64,000 nucleotides of DNA from an uncultured Gammaproteobacteria bacterium (GCA_937898685.1 CALEJT010000077.1:55973-119972), one strand, 5' to 3'; numbered from the stretch's first letter, positions 24,587 to 32,915 are shown. Program-made: numbers and translations. Notes: generated by a model not told the origin, from the letters alone.

Positions 24587-25270
24587 TCAAACGATCGTAA
24601 CGTTCAAATCTTCGAGCCCCTGCACCGCGAGGCGGATCTTGTCGCCACGCGCAAGAGGTCCCACCCCTGCAGGAGTGCCGGTGAAAATCAGATCACCGGC
24701 ACGCAGGTAGTAGAGCCGCGAAAGAGCACTGATGATTTCGTGATTGGCCCAGATCAGTTCGCGAAAATCCGCGTCCTGCCGTAATTCGCCATTGAGCCAG
24801 AGCTGGATGCGACCGCTAGCAAAATGCCCGCATCGTTCGACGGGCACTACGGCAGACACCGGCGCGCAGTGATCGAAGGACTTGCCGGCATCCCAGGGTT
24901 GTCCCAGTGCGCCAGCCTGCTTCTGCAGATCGCGGCGCGTGAGATCGAGTCCCAACGTGTATCCGTAGACGTACTCGAGTGCCTGCTCCGGCGCGATGTC
25001 GCGCCCATCCTTGCCGATCGCGATCACGAGCTCGCCTTCGTAGTGGAAATTGCTGGTGCCCGGCGGATAGGGCACCTGGCCGTCTAGCACGATGCCGTCC
25101 GTCGGTTTCAGAAAGAAGCACGGCGGTTCGCGTTCGGGATCGGAGCCCATTTCGCGCACGTGGGCGGCGTAGTTCTTGCCGACGCAGTAGATGCGGTGCA
25201 CCGGGAAGCGTTCGCTGCGGCCGACAATCGGCAAGGTCGGCAGTTCGACGGAAGGAAAGATCAACGACAT
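24587..25270 (-). CDS. Fumarylacetoacetate hydrolase family (fumarylpyruvate hydrolase-like)
   Basis: 227-aa FAH-family C-C hydrolase. The motifs RIYCVGKNYAAHVREMG, EPPCFFLKPTD, NFHYEGELVIAIG and GYTLGLDLTRRDLQ contain the expected metal-binding Glu residues. SGRIQLWLNGELRQ and GDLIFTGTPAGVGPL are also present. The sequence most resembles NagK/fumarylpyruvate hydrolases of the gentisate route, but maleylpyruvate or related acylpyruvate substrates are possible. The ATG at 25270 is chosen; it lies 39 bp after the IclR gene stop on the same strand, suggesting co-transcription. Confidence 0.82.
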   Translation of the reverse strand: MSLIFPSVELPTLPIVGRSERFPVHRIYCVGKNYAAHVREMGSDPEREPPCFFLKPTDGIVLDGQVPYPPGTSNFHYEGELVIAIGKDGRDIAPEQALEYVYGYTLGLDLTRRDLQKQAGALGQPWDAGKSFDHCAPVSAVVPVERCGHFASGRIQLWLNGELRQDADFRELIWANHEIISALSRLYYLRAGDLIFTGTPAGVGPLARGDKIRLAVQGLEDLNVTIV

Positions 25271-25309
25271 GGAAAATCTCGTCAGAAGTAAGAGAAGCGT
25301 GCTGCGCAC

Positions 25310-26116
25310 CTAGTTGATGATGGAGTGCACGAGCAGCGGTGAACGCCGCAGCTCGACTTCGATGTTGTGCGCGGCCTGACGCAACAGTGGCATCACCTCT
25401 TCCACCATGCTTTCCATCGACTGACGCGCAAGCGAGGTCGAGCACGAGAGCGAGGCCACGACGCGGCCATCCTCGGAAAATACCGGCACTGCTACGGATA
25501 CGACGCCGTAGTCCAGCTCGCTCTGAATCGCGGCATAGCCCTGCTTCTTCACTTCGAGCAATACCTGTTTCAGCTTGGTCTTCGAGGTGATGGTGCGATC
25601 GGTCAGCGCCACCGGCTGCAGATTCGCGAAATATTCATTCAGACGCGGCTTGTCGAGATAAGCGAGGAGCGCGCGCCCCGCGGCCGTGGCATAGGCCGGG
25701 AAACGCGTGCCCACACCGGCGACGATGCGCGTGAGAAGCTTGGTGGAAACGTAGACCATGAACAGCGTGTCCTGCCCCGACAACACCGCCATCGCCGTGC
25801 TGTTGCCGGTCTGATCGCGTACGGGCTGCAGGTGCGGAGTGACCACTTCTTCGAGGTTCATCGATTCGATGTAGGCCGAGCCCAGGCTGAACACTTCGGG
25901 GCGCAGCAGAAAGAGCTTGTCCTTCTTGCCCACGTAGCCGAGATGCATGAGCGTGTTGAGGCAACGGCGCACCACGGCTGGGTTCAGTTCGGTGCTGGCG
26001 GCTATCTCGCTCAACGTCATGCCCGGCTTGTCGCGCCCGAAGGCACGTAGCACGGCCAGGCCGCGCGCCAATGCATTGAGGTATTCGCCGTCTTCGCGAG
26101 GATTCTTCTGCAGCAT
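25310..26116 (-). CDS. IclR-family transcriptional regulator (PcaR/PobR-like)
   Basis: 268-aa IclR-type regulator. The N-terminal winged helix-turn-helix (LSEIAASTELNPAVVRRCL, about residues 35-53) is followed by the effector-binding domain with VSVAVPVFSEDGRVVASLSCS. The sequence YLNALARGLAVLRAFGRDKPGMT is typical of the PcaR/PcaU/PobR subgroup, which controls aromatic degradation. The ATG at 26116 has an AGGTGG site. It is divergent from the O-demethylase gene with a 151-bp gap holding an inverted repeat (26204-26230), so it probably controls that gene and the downstream hydrolase. Confidence 0.88.
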   Translation of the reverse strand: MLQKNPREDGEYLNALARGLAVLRAFGRDKPGMTLSEIAASTELNPAVVRRCLNTLMHLGYVGKKDKLFLLRPEVFSLGSAYIESMNLEEVVTPHLQPVRDQTGNSTAMAVLSGQDTLFMVYVSTKLLTRIVAGVGTRFPAYATAAGRALLAYLDKPRLNEYFANLQPVALTDRTITSKTKLKQVLLEVKKQGYAAIQSELDYGVVSVAVPVFSEDGRVVASLSCSTSLARQSMESMVEEVMPLLRQAAHNIEVELRRSPLLVHSIIN

Positions 26117-26203
26117 CAAGCCACCTGTAACAGTAATGAGTCGATCTTGGAGTTTTATGAATTGGAGCTTGCCGGAGCCGGCATCTGGCACTAAACTGCG
26201 CAC

Positions 26204-26230
26204 TTTTTTCGATATGCGAAAAAAATTTCG
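26204..26230. promoter_or_regulatory. Candidate IclR-type operator with three half-sites
   Basis: A perfect inverted repeat TTTTTTCG-ATATG-CGAAAAAA (26204-26224) is followed by a third TTTCG (26226-26230). PcaU/PobR-type IclR proteins bind operators with an inverted pair plus a third, directly repeated half-site. The position, in the divergent gap about 40 bp before the demethylase start, fits. Confidence 0.6.
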
Positions 26231-26267
26231 TTGTTAGTTGTCCCCCAAATAAGAGGCTGATATCCCC

Positions 26268-27659
26268 ATGAGCGCGAATAACCTGGAAGCTCTGATTCAA
26301 GCCGCCGGCGGCGACCCGGTGAGCATGTTACGCAACTCTCCCTCGGGCCCCAACGTCTATCCAGTCGTTCCGGCAGAATATACCAACTGGCGTGACGAGC
26401 AGCGGGCCTGGCAAGAGACCTGCGTACTCTTCAACCAGAGCTACCACATGTCGGACATGTACGTATCCGGCCCCGAAGCTCTGAAGCTGCTGCGCGATCT
26501 TGGTACCAACAGCTTCGAGAATTTCCCCGTCAACGTTGCCAAGCAGTACGCTCCGTGTACTGAAAAAGGCTACGTCGTCGGCGACGTGATCCTGATGCAC
26601 CTGCCCGACGGTACCTTCAACCTGATCGGCCGTCCGTCCGTGCTGAACTGGGTACAGTTCCACTGCGAAACCAAGGGCTACGATGCCAAGTGCGTACGCG
26701 ACGAGCGTTCCGCTGCTCGCGCCAACCCGCTCGATCGCAAGACCTATCGCTTCCAGATCCAGGGCCCGAACGCCTTCGCTCTGATGACCAAAGTGATGGG
26801 CAAGGAACCGCCGAAGTTGAAGTTCTTCCACATGGGCGAACTCGAAATCGCCGGCTGCAAAGTCGGTGCTCTGCGTCACGGCATGGCTGGTCAGCCCGGT
26901 TACGAGCTCTTCGGTCCTGTGGCTGATGGCGAGAAAGTACGTCAGGCCTTCATCGAAGCCGGTGAAGAATTCGGTCTGCGTCTCGTAGGCGCCCGCGCCT
27001 ACTCCTCCAACACGCTGGAATCCGGCTGGATCCCGTCTCCGATGCCGGCCATCTACTCCGGCGACGAACTGAAAGCCTATCGTGAATGGCTGCCGGCTGA
27101 CTCCTACGAAGCCCGCGCTTCTCTCGGTGGCAGCTTCGTTTCCAACAACATCGAAGACTACTACCTGACTCCGTACGATCTCGGCTACGGCGTGATGGTG
27201 AAGTTCGACCACGACTTCATCGGCCGCGAAGCGCTCGAGAAGATCGCGCAGAATCCGCGTCGTCAGAAAGTGACGCTGGAACTGAACAACGACGACGTCG
27301 TGAAAGTACTGGCCAGCCAGTTCGGCGACGACCGCGGCAAGTTCATCGAGTTCCCGTCTGCCGTGTACTCCACGCTGCCTTACGACGCAGTCATCAAGAA
27401 CGGCAAGAACGTCGGCATCTCCACCTGGGTTGGCTACAGCTCCAACGAGCGTCGCATGCTCACTCTCGCGATCCTCGACAACGAGTTCGCCGAGCCCGGC
27501 ACCGAAGTCACCCTGCTGTGGGGCGAACCGACCAAAACTGCCAAACCGACCGTGGAGCCTCACAAGCAGTACGAGATCCGCGCGATGGTGTGCCCGGTGC
27601 CCTACTCCAAAGTGGCTCGCACCAGCTACACCGAAGCTGGCTGGCGCAACCAGTCCTAA
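26268..27659 (+). CDS. ligM: Tetrahydrofolate-dependent aromatic O-demethylase (LigM/DesA type)
   Basis: 463-aa GcvT/aminomethyltransferase-family protein following the known Sphingobium LigM/DesA sequences along its length. Shared blocks include NLEALIQAAGG, NVYPVVPAEYTNWRDEQ, LRHGMAGQPGYELFGP, YSSNTLESGWIPSPMPAIY, AYREWLPADSYEA and GGSFVSNNIEDYY. LigM moves the methyl of vanillate to tetrahydrofolate, giving protocatechuate; DesA acts on syringate. Which substrate is used here cannot be told. Other GcvT relatives (for example the DMSP demethylase DmdA) match less well. Codon use is strongly optimised, implying high expression. A strong terminator follows. With ech it suggests use of methoxylated plant aromatics. 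Confidence 0.88.
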   Translation: MSANNLEALIQAAGGDPVSMLRNSPSGPNVYPVVPAEYTNWRDEQRAWQETCVLFNQSYHMSDMYVSGPEALKLLRDLGTNSFENFPVNVAKQYAPCTEKGYVVGDVILMHLPDGTFNLIGRPSVLNWVQFHCETKGYDAKCVRDERSAARANPLDRKTYRFQIQGPNAFALMTKVMGKEPPKLKFFHMGELEIAGCKVGALRHGMAGQPGYELFGPVADGEKVRQAFIEAGEEFGLRLVGARAYSSNTLESGWIPSPMPAIYSGDELKAYREWLPADSYEARASLGGSFVSNNIEDYYLTPYDLGYGVMVKFDHDFIGREALEKIAQNPRRQKVTLELNNDDVVKVLASQFGDDRGKFIEFPSAVYSTLPYDAVIKNGKNVGISTWVGYSSNERRMLTLAILDNEFAEPGTEVTLLWGEPTKTAKPTVEPHKQYEIRAMVCPVPYSKVARTSYTEAGWRNQS

Positions 27660-27684
27660 GCTTCATCGCGATCATGCAGTATCG

Positions 27685-27716
27685 AAACCGGCCGCACTTG
27701 CGGCCGGTTTTTTTTT
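27685..27716 (+). terminator. Rho-independent terminator after ligM
   Basis: AACCGGCCGCA-CT-TGCGGCCGGTT is a perfect 11-bp stem followed by eight or more T residues. Confidence 0.95.
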
Positions 27717-27999
27717 GCGCGTAATCAAGCCATCACTCGAAAATGCAAGAAATTAGAAACCACCTCGGGCCCGGTCAATAATTCGCGGATTCCGATATCC
27801 ACACGACTTGTGCTGAAACTCGATCTGTCTTAACTTTGCGACCGCTTGTGAGGGGCCGGCTGTACAACAAACAATTCCACTGCTTTCAATTACAAGAAGA
27901 AAACAGAAAGTTCGTTCACTGCCTTTGCCTTCCCACGGCTTGTCTTTGGTAATCCAACGGTGACGGGGCAACCCGCGCCTCCAGCTTAGGTACACCACG
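27717..27999 (+). other. Intergenic region before DUF6644-like pair
   Basis: The 283 bp are AT-richer than their surroundings and hold no convincing gene. An 81-codon minus-strand frame starts with GTG and lacks a ribosome site and similarity. The stretch presumably carries the promoter of the following membrane-protein pair. I saw no palindrome like those at 31.07 and 31.27 kb. Confidence 0.4.
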
Positions 28000-28455
28000 A
28001 TGATGGAATTTTTTCAGTGGATCGAGGAGTCTGGCCTAGGGATCTACATCCGTGAGGATCCATGGGGCTTCGCCATTGCCTTGTCTGCTCACTCCGTGGG
28101 CATGTCATTCGCACTTGGCGTAGTGATGGTTGCAACGCTGCGAGCCTTGAATGTGCTCAAGCAAGTTCCCATCGTCTCCCATGCCAATCTCTACACGGTC
28201 GCTTGGGTCGGCTTCTTCATCAACTTGATCTCCGGCCTCGCGCTCTACGCTTCTCACGCTACCGAATATAGCTACCAGTCGGTCTTCATCATGAAGCTCT
28301 TCCTGATCATCGTCGGAGGGGTTCTGTTCAAGAAGATGATCGACGCTGCCGCTGCTGATGGCGACAACGCAAGCTCCACCAAACTGTTTGCGTTCTTGTC
28401 CCTGGCATCCTGGCTTGGGGCCATCGTCACTGGCCGTCTGATGGCGTATTTCTAA
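28000..28455 (+). CDS. DUF6644-like four-helix membrane protein (1)
   Basis: 151-aa inner-membrane protein with about four hydrophobic helices. It resembles the DUF6644 family, as does its 162-aa neighbour, with which it probably pairs (13-bp gap). Histidines lie at or near membrane segments (ALSAHSVGMS, IVSHANLYTV, YASHATEYSY), reminiscent of b-type haem ligation, but this is only a suggestion. Function unknown. In this window it leads into an island of DUF6152 proteins. Two in-frame ATGs (28000, 28003) are possible starts. Confidence 0.65.
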   Translation: MMEFFQWIEESGLGIYIREDPWGFAIALSAHSVGMSFALGVVMVATLRALNVLKQVPIVSHANLYTVAWVGFFINLISGLALYASHATEYSYQSVFIMKLFLIIVGGVLFKKMIDAAAADGDNASSTKLFAFLSLASWLGAIVTGRLMAYF

Positions 28456-28467
28456 GGAGCTCAGTCC

Positions 28468-28956
28468 ATGACCGACGATTTTCTGAACACTATTGGCGAC
28501 TCCTTCCTAGGAGAGATGGCACGTGGCTACTTCTGGATGTGGCCGCTGCTGGAAAACCTGCACTTCATCGGCCTGAGCGCACTGATGGGTGGTCTGCTCG
28601 TGGTGGATCTGCGCGTGATCGGCATCGGTCCGCCGAAACACATTCCGATGAAACCGGCTCTGTCGCTCATCCCCTTCGTGATGATCGCGTTCGCCATCAA
28701 CCTGATCACGGGCATCATCTTCTTCTGCGGCGACCCCTTCCGCTACTACTACAACCTTGCGTTCCAGTGGAAGATCGCACTGATCGTACTCGCTGGTGCC
28801 AACGCACTGTGGTTCTGGTTCGGTGAGCACGCCAAGTTGAGCGCACTGCCCGAAGGTGCTGATACTCCCATATCCGCGAAAGTGATCGCTGGTATCTCGC
28901 TGAGCCTCTGGATCGGCGTGATCATTCTGGGCCGCTTGATCCCCTACCTCGAGTGA
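28468..28956 (+). CDS. DUF6644-like four-helix membrane protein (2)
   Basis: 162-aa polytopic protein with the same layout as the preceding gene: a hydrophilic N-terminus, then WPLLENLHFIGLSALMGGLLVVDLRVIG, FVMIAFAINLITGIIFF, a third helix WKIALIVLAGANALWFWFG and a fourth ending GVIILGRLIPYLE. His31 lies in the first helix and further His residues near the second. It starts 12 bp after its partner with an AAGGAG site. The pair may form a hetero-oligomeric membrane unit; role unknown. Confidence 0.68.
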   Translation: MTDDFLNTIGDSFLGEMARGYFWMWPLLENLHFIGLSALMGGLLVVDLRVIGIGPPKHIPMKPALSLIPFVMIAFAINLITGIIFFCGDPFRYYYNLAFQWKIALIVLAGANALWFWFGEHAKLSALPEGADTPISAKVIAGISLSLWIGVIILGRLIPYLE

Positions 28957-28974
28957 GCCGATTCAGCCTCAACG

Positions 28975-29005
28975 AAAAACGCCGGCAAAAGCCGGCGTTT
29001 TTTTT
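28975..29005 (+). terminator. Strong terminator after DUF6644-like pair
   Basis: AAAAACGCCGGC-AAAA-GCCGGCGTTTTT is a perfect stem with a long T-tract. It lies between convergent genes and may work in both directions. Confidence 0.93.
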
Positions 29006-29030
29006 GTTTGTGCAGTGCTTTACTGCCGTT

Positions 29031-29435
29031 TCACTTCTCATCCTCGCGCACGTTCTGATTCGAAGTACCGGCGAAGAGACGACGCCCATCTTCGAAGGTC
29101 ACCGAACGGATGTTGCCTGTCGGTGACCCATTGCGCGCCTGCCAGCCTTCGACCTTGAGCACGGTGCCGGGCGGCAGATCTTCCTTGCGCCAACCGCGAC
29201 GAATCAAACCGTTCGCGGCACTGGTTTCGAGTGCCCAGTTGGTGACCTGACCATTTTCATCCTCGACATCGAGATAGATCCAACCATGCGGGTTGGACCA
29301 CTTCATTTCCGTGACCTTGCCTGTGAGTTGGATCGGTTTGTTTTCATCGTACTCGGCCGAGAACGAATGATGCGCGAGTGCCGAGCCCGCACTCATGAGC
29401 AGGGACAGAGCGGTGAGACTGACGATGTGCTTCAT
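29031..29435 (-). CDS. DUF6152 family periplasmic protein (copy 1)
   Basis: 134-aa secreted protein of the DUF6152 type. A signal peptide (MKHIVSLTALSLLMSAGSALA) is followed directly by HHSFSAEYD, then QLTGKVTEMKWSNPHGWIYL with the conserved Asn-Pro-His. The mature N-terminus is predicted to be His-His. The beta-rich body is probably a small OB- or beta-barrel-like domain (inference). The ATG at 29435 has a GGAGGAAA site. It follows the two-domain gene by 20 bp, so the two form an operon. Function not known. Confidence 0.78.
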   Translation of the reverse strand: MKHIVSLTALSLLMSAGSALAHHSFSAEYDENKPIQLTGKVTEMKWSNPHGWIYLDVEDENGQVTNWALETSAANGLIRRGWRKEDLPPGTVLKVEGWQARNGSPTGNIRSVTFEDGRRLFAGTSNQNVREDEK

Positions 29436-29455
29436 GTTGCTTTCCTCCGGTGCAC

Positions 29456-31048
29456 TCAATTCGCTTGCTGGGCGGCGCGCCATTCGTCGCGCACGTCCTT
29501 CAGATGTTGCAGATCATTGTTGTCCTCGAGACAGGCCACTTCGAGCAGTTCGTCTTCGGAACGATTGAACGGCATCTCGATGGTCCAGGGGCGAGTATAG
29601 GGAATGGGGTCGCTGATGGTGGCGCGATAGATCACGGTGTTCTCATCTACGGGCGTGAAGGTTTCGCGCACCTTCTGCATGTGACTGATGACGTCGCCCG
29701 ATTCGTTCAACCAAGCCTTGCCGTTGAAGTTGCTGGATTCGACCACCAGCGTGTCACCTTCCCAACGCCCTATGGAATCACCTTGCCAGAGGCGAATGTC
29801 ATCCGGCAGATGTTCGGTACGTGTGAGCGAGATCTGCCGCCACGACATGCGTTCGTGCAGCACCACTACGAAATCCTTCGCCTGAATGATGAAGAATGGC
29901 GACGGCACATAGTGAGAACGCGGCACACCGGCAACGAAACAATGTGCAGTGGGATCGTCATAGCCACGATGTGGCTTCTCACGATCCAGACGCTCGGCAC
30001 GCGCCCAATCCTGATATGGCAAGCCGCCGTGCTCGGGATCGACGATCACACCGCGTGAATTGGGAGTGAGGAAACGATTGTCAGCCGACTCCAGACCATA
30101 GTTCGCCCCGCCGGCATCGGCCATGTAGTAACCACTGATGTCGGGCGTGCCATCGGGCAGACGGCGAATCGTTCCCGTCGGTTGCGGCAGCGGCAATTCA
30201 CGACCGGCAGTGGCATCGAAGGCAACGTTCTCTTCCGGAATCGGCGCCGGATACCAGGTGCGTTCGTCACGCTCGAAGTCGCCGCTCAATTCTTCCTTCT
30301 CGGCCTGACATTGATATTCCATCAAGCGCACCAGGTCCTTCTGACGCTCGAGCTCATATGAAAGCGTCCAAGGCTCCGAATAAACTTCGGGGTCGTTGAT
30401 CGTGGCTTCATAGCGAATGGTGTCTTCATCGATCATGCTGTAACGCTCGGTGACGGTGAGCGCAGCGCTATGGAAATTGCCGGAGGCATCAAGCCAACTG
30501 CGATCGTTGAAATCCTTCAGCTCGACCACGAGCGTGTCTCCTTCCCAACGCCCACGTGCCCGCCCCATCCACGCTTCCACTCCTTCATAGAGCGAAGGCT
30601 CTTCCGTCAACGGAATCAAACGAAACACTTGTGTCCACTGGAAAGTCATCGCGACATGCGCTTCGGTCTGGAAAATCTGGTACGGATAGTCCAGCGCCAT
30701 GATGCGCGGCACACCAGGCAAGTAGCATTTGTTGAGAGGATCTTCGGCAAGACGATTGGCGAAGTTGGTTTGGCGTTGCGTGACGGCCCACTCCTGATAC
30801 GGAATGTTGCCCTGCACCACGCTCGCAACGGCGTTCATGTCCCCTGCCGCCGCATTCGTTTGCAGCGCGGCTATCGCGCTGGCTTCCGCTTTCCAGATCC
30901 CTTGCAGATCCGGTTTCCCATCTGGAGTGCGCGGTATGTTCTGCGCATACCCCATGGCACACCACAGACTCAACACCAGCCCCGCAATAGCCCGTCCATA
31001 AGCGACGGAAGAACGGCTCCGATCGTTGTTAAGACTTTCATTCCCCAT
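29456..31048 (-). CDS. Secreted protein with two copies of a GRWEGDTLVV domain
   Basis: 530-aa exported protein (signal peptide about residues 18-36) built from two similar halves of about 220 residues (about 37-255 and 300-520). Each half begins with a Pro-Asp-Gly-x-Pro-Asp motif (TPDGKPDLQGIW, LPDGTPDISGYY). Each then has a Cys-containing CYLPGVPR/CFVAGVPR segment and GRWEGDTLVVE, and ends in a block similar to TIxDPxxYxxPW. I do not know a family name for this domain. Similar domains occur alone in the 264-aa protein at 33.3 kb and fused to DUF6152 at 31.8 and 43.5 kb. It precedes a DUF6152 gene on the same strand, so the two domains recur together. Confidence 0.7.
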   Translation of the reverse strand: MGNESLNNDRSRSSVAYGRAIAGLVLSLWCAMGYAQNIPRTPDGKPDLQGIWKAEASAIAALQTNAAAGDMNAVASVVQGNIPYQEWAVTQRQTNFANRLAEDPLNKCYLPGVPRIMALDYPYQIFQTEAHVAMTFQWTQVFRLIPLTEEPSLYEGVEAWMGRARGRWEGDTLVVELKDFNDRSWLDASGNFHSAALTVTERYSMIDEDTIRYEATINDPEVYSEPWTLSYELERQKDLVRLMEYQCQAEKEELSGDFERDERTWYPAPIPEENVAFDATAGRELPLPQPTGTIRRLPDGTPDISGYYMADAGGANYGLESADNRFLTPNSRGVIVDPEHGGLPYQDWARAERLDREKPHRGYDDPTAHCFVAGVPRSHYVPSPFFIIQAKDFVVVLHERMSWRQISLTRTEHLPDDIRLWQGDSIGRWEGDTLVVESSNFNGKAWLNESGDVISHMQKVRETFTPVDENTVIYRATISDPIPYTRPWTIEMPFNRSEDELLEVACLEDNNDLQHLKDVRDEWRAAQQAN

Positions 31049-31067
31049 TACTGCATCCCCTCATGAA

Positions 31068-31083
31068 CGAACCCCTGGGTTCG
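31068..31083. promoter_or_regulatory. Palindrome CGAACCC-CT-GGGTTCG (candidate operator)
   Basis: A perfect 16-bp inverted repeat centred 28 bp upstream of the minus-strand gene start. It shares the GAACC-N4-GGTTC design with the palindrome at 31271. Confidence 0.6.
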
Positions 31084-31270
31084 ATGAATACACCAGTTTC
31101 CATAACCCTGGCTTATATAAAGAAGGGGCGAGAATAATCAGCCACCTTACGCTTGTCCAACGCAGACCCTCGTTGTGTAACGCCCCTTCCTGCAGCGTTT
31201 TCGACTTGCATGAAGTTTCCTCATTTACAGGCGATGATGCGCTCCGGCTGCATGCGGGAATGGTTGCTCA

Positions 31271-31284
31271 GAACCAATTGGTTC
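31271..31284. promoter_or_regulatory. Palindrome GAACCAATTGGTTC (candidate operator)
   Basis: A perfect 14-bp palindrome about 108 bp upstream of the plus-strand gene. It has the same half-site and spacing as the site at 31068-31083, about 202 bp away. The symmetry suggests a dimeric regulator acting on both divergent units. Confidence 0.6.
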
Positions 31285-31391
31285 GCCCTTTTTTCCCGCA
31301 GGATGGCGCGCCGCGAGCGGGTTTTCAGCTGGCTCGATTTGGTGTTAGTCTGGCGGCTGTCACTAAACCATAAAATACGAGGGGAATCTCA

Positions 31392-31763
31392 ATGCGCTTA
31401 CCTATTCGTGGCATGCTCGCTCTCGGCTTGGTGGCCGGGCTTGCTACTTTTGCTTCTGCTCAGGAAGGTCATCCTGCCAAGGGCTCTTGGATTGGCGAAT
31501 GGAAGGGCAACAGCAACGGCGAGAGCGTGCTGGTGGTGATGAACTGGGATGGCAAGGACATCACCGGCATCATCAATCCAGGCACCGACAACCTGCAGAT
31601 TTCCAAAGCAGAACTCAATCCTTCCGATTGGTCGATCAAGATCGAAGCCGGTGACTACGTGATCGAAGGCACCTTCGCCCGCCTCGAACTACCCAATCGT
31701 TCCATTATCGGCACGTGGCGCAATGGCAATGCCCGTGGCGACTTTGAAATCGTCAGGCAGTAA
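31392..31763 (+). CDS. Small exported protein, unknown family
   Basis: 123-aa protein with a signal peptide (cleavage near ASAQ, about residue 23) and a short beta-rich mature domain beginning PAKGSWIGEWKGN. It has alternating hydrophobic strands (SVLVVMNWDGKDITGIINPG, YVIEGTFARLELPNRSIIGTW), typical of a lipocalin- or calycin-like small barrel, though that is only an impression. A GGGGAA site precedes the ATG. It is 3 bp from the next gene and clearly part of the four-gene plus-strand operon ending at 34122. Confidence 0.65.
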   Translation: MRLPIRGMLALGLVAGLATFASAQEGHPAKGSWIGEWKGNSNGESVLVVMNWDGKDITGIINPGTDNLQISKAELNPSDWSIKIEAGDYVIEGTFARLELPNRSIIGTWRNGNARGDFEIVRQ

Positions 31764-31766
31764 GCC

Positions 31767-32894
31767 ATGAAGGTTGCTCGCTTCCCCTTTTCTCGTCTGG
31801 CCCTCGGCGTCGCCGCGCTGGCGCTCGGCGCATCCGTGGCTCAGGCTCACCACCCCATTCAAGCCAAATTCGATCCTGCGAAGGAAGAGACGCTGACTGG
31901 CATCGTCACCTCCGTCGATTGGCGCAACCCCCACGCCCACATCTTCATGAACGTCACCGAGGGAGGCTCCACCCAGAACTGGGCAGTCGAGCTCGAGAGT
32001 CCGGTGATTCTGAAGAAGAGTGGCTGGAGCGGCGAAAGCCTGCGTCCAGGCGATCGCATCCGCGTGAGCGGCATCGTCGCGCGTGACGGCACTCGTCAGA
32101 TCTGGGGCGAAACCGTCATCGACACCTCGTCCAACCGCGAAGTCTACTCGGTGACCTATACGCCGCCCGTGCGTCCCCTTGCCTCACGTCCGGTTCCGCG
32201 TTGGCCCGACGGCAGCGTCGCTCTCGGCACCACCACCGGTGGCACCGACGGTTATTGGGCCTTCCCGAGCTCGCACGTACTGGTCGAAGACGGCAAGAAC
32301 GTACAGTTCGATGGCGACGGCAAGTTGCTCAACCTCAACGATGCCAAGGACGTCGCTCCGCTGCAGCCCTGGGCCCTGGCGCTCTATAGATTCCGCCAGG
32401 AGCGCAACCTGCAGGACGACCCGATGTATCTGAACTGCAAGCCGCCGGGAGGCCCGCGTCAGTATCAGAGCGACCTCGGCTTCCAGTTGCTGGAAGACAA
32501 GGAAAACCAGCGCGTCTTCGTACTGATGGGCTCTGGTAACCACAACTTCCGCATCATCTACCTGGACGGCCGCGAAGCGACCGGCTCGGTACTCGGCGAC
32601 GACGACAACCCGCTTTACTACGGACGCTCGGTCGGCCGCTGGGAAAACGACACTCTCGTCGTGCAGACCAGTGGTTTCAACGAGGATTTCTGGTTCAGTA
32701 ACGGGGGTCTGCCCCACACTGACCTGCTCAGCATGGAAGAACGTTTCACGCGGCTGGATGCCGATACACTGCAGTATCAAGTAACCATCAACGATCCTGG
32801 CGCTTACACCCGTCCCTGGTCCGCTAGCTGGACTCTGCAGTGGGTCGGTGGAGAGGATCTACCCCCGTACTTCTGTCAGAACAACCGTCAGTAA
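31767..32894 (+). CDS. DUF6152 fused to a GRWEGDTLVV-type domain (copy 2)
   Basis: 375-aa exported protein. After the signal peptide (...ASVAQA) the mature chain starts HHPIQAKFD and shows TGIVTSVDWRNPHAHIFM, the DUF6152 signature (about residues 27-130). A linker around 130-160 leads to a domain like that in the neighbouring genes, with CKPPGGPRQYQ, VGRWENDTLVVQTSGFNEDFW and TINDPGAYTRPW (about 200-375). The fusion links the two families functionally. It is the second gene of the plus-strand operon. Confidence 0.72.
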   Translation: MKVARFPFSRLALGVAALALGASVAQAHHPIQAKFDPAKEETLTGIVTSVDWRNPHAHIFMNVTEGGSTQNWAVELESPVILKKSGWSGESLRPGDRIRVSGIVARDGTRQIWGETVIDTSSNREVYSVTYTPPVRPLASRPVPRWPDGSVALGTTTGGTDGYWAFPSSHVLVEDGKNVQFDGDGKLLNLNDAKDVAPLQPWALALYRFRQERNLQDDPMYLNCKPPGGPRQYQSDLGFQLLEDKENQRVFVLMGSGNHNFRIIYLDGREATGSVLGDDDNPLYYGRSVGRWENDTLVVQTSGFNEDFWFSNGGLPHTDLLSMEERFTRLDADTLQYQVTINDPGAYTRPWSASWTLQWVGGEDLPPYFCQNNRQ

Positions 32895-32915
32895 ACTTTG
32901 GTTGAGGAGACTCCC

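Larger units (their letters stand above)
31049..31391. promoter_or_regulatory. 343-bp divergent promoter region with twin palindromes
   Basis: No gene is supported here. The region holds two 14-bp palindromes with the same half-site and spacing (GAACC-N4-GGTTC, listed separately). A TTATATAA-like AT-rich box lies near 31112-31119 on the minus-strand side. On the plus side TAAAAT (31372-31377) lies about 15 bp before the start of the 123-aa gene, probably too close to be its -10. Confidence 0.5.

Noticed and set aside
26186..26201. Sigma-54-like sequence TGGCAC...TGCGC upstream of the LigM-type gene
   Set aside because: The GG and GC dinucleotides are one base off the required spacing and the -12 element is poor. 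An IclR-controlled sigma-70 promoter fits better.
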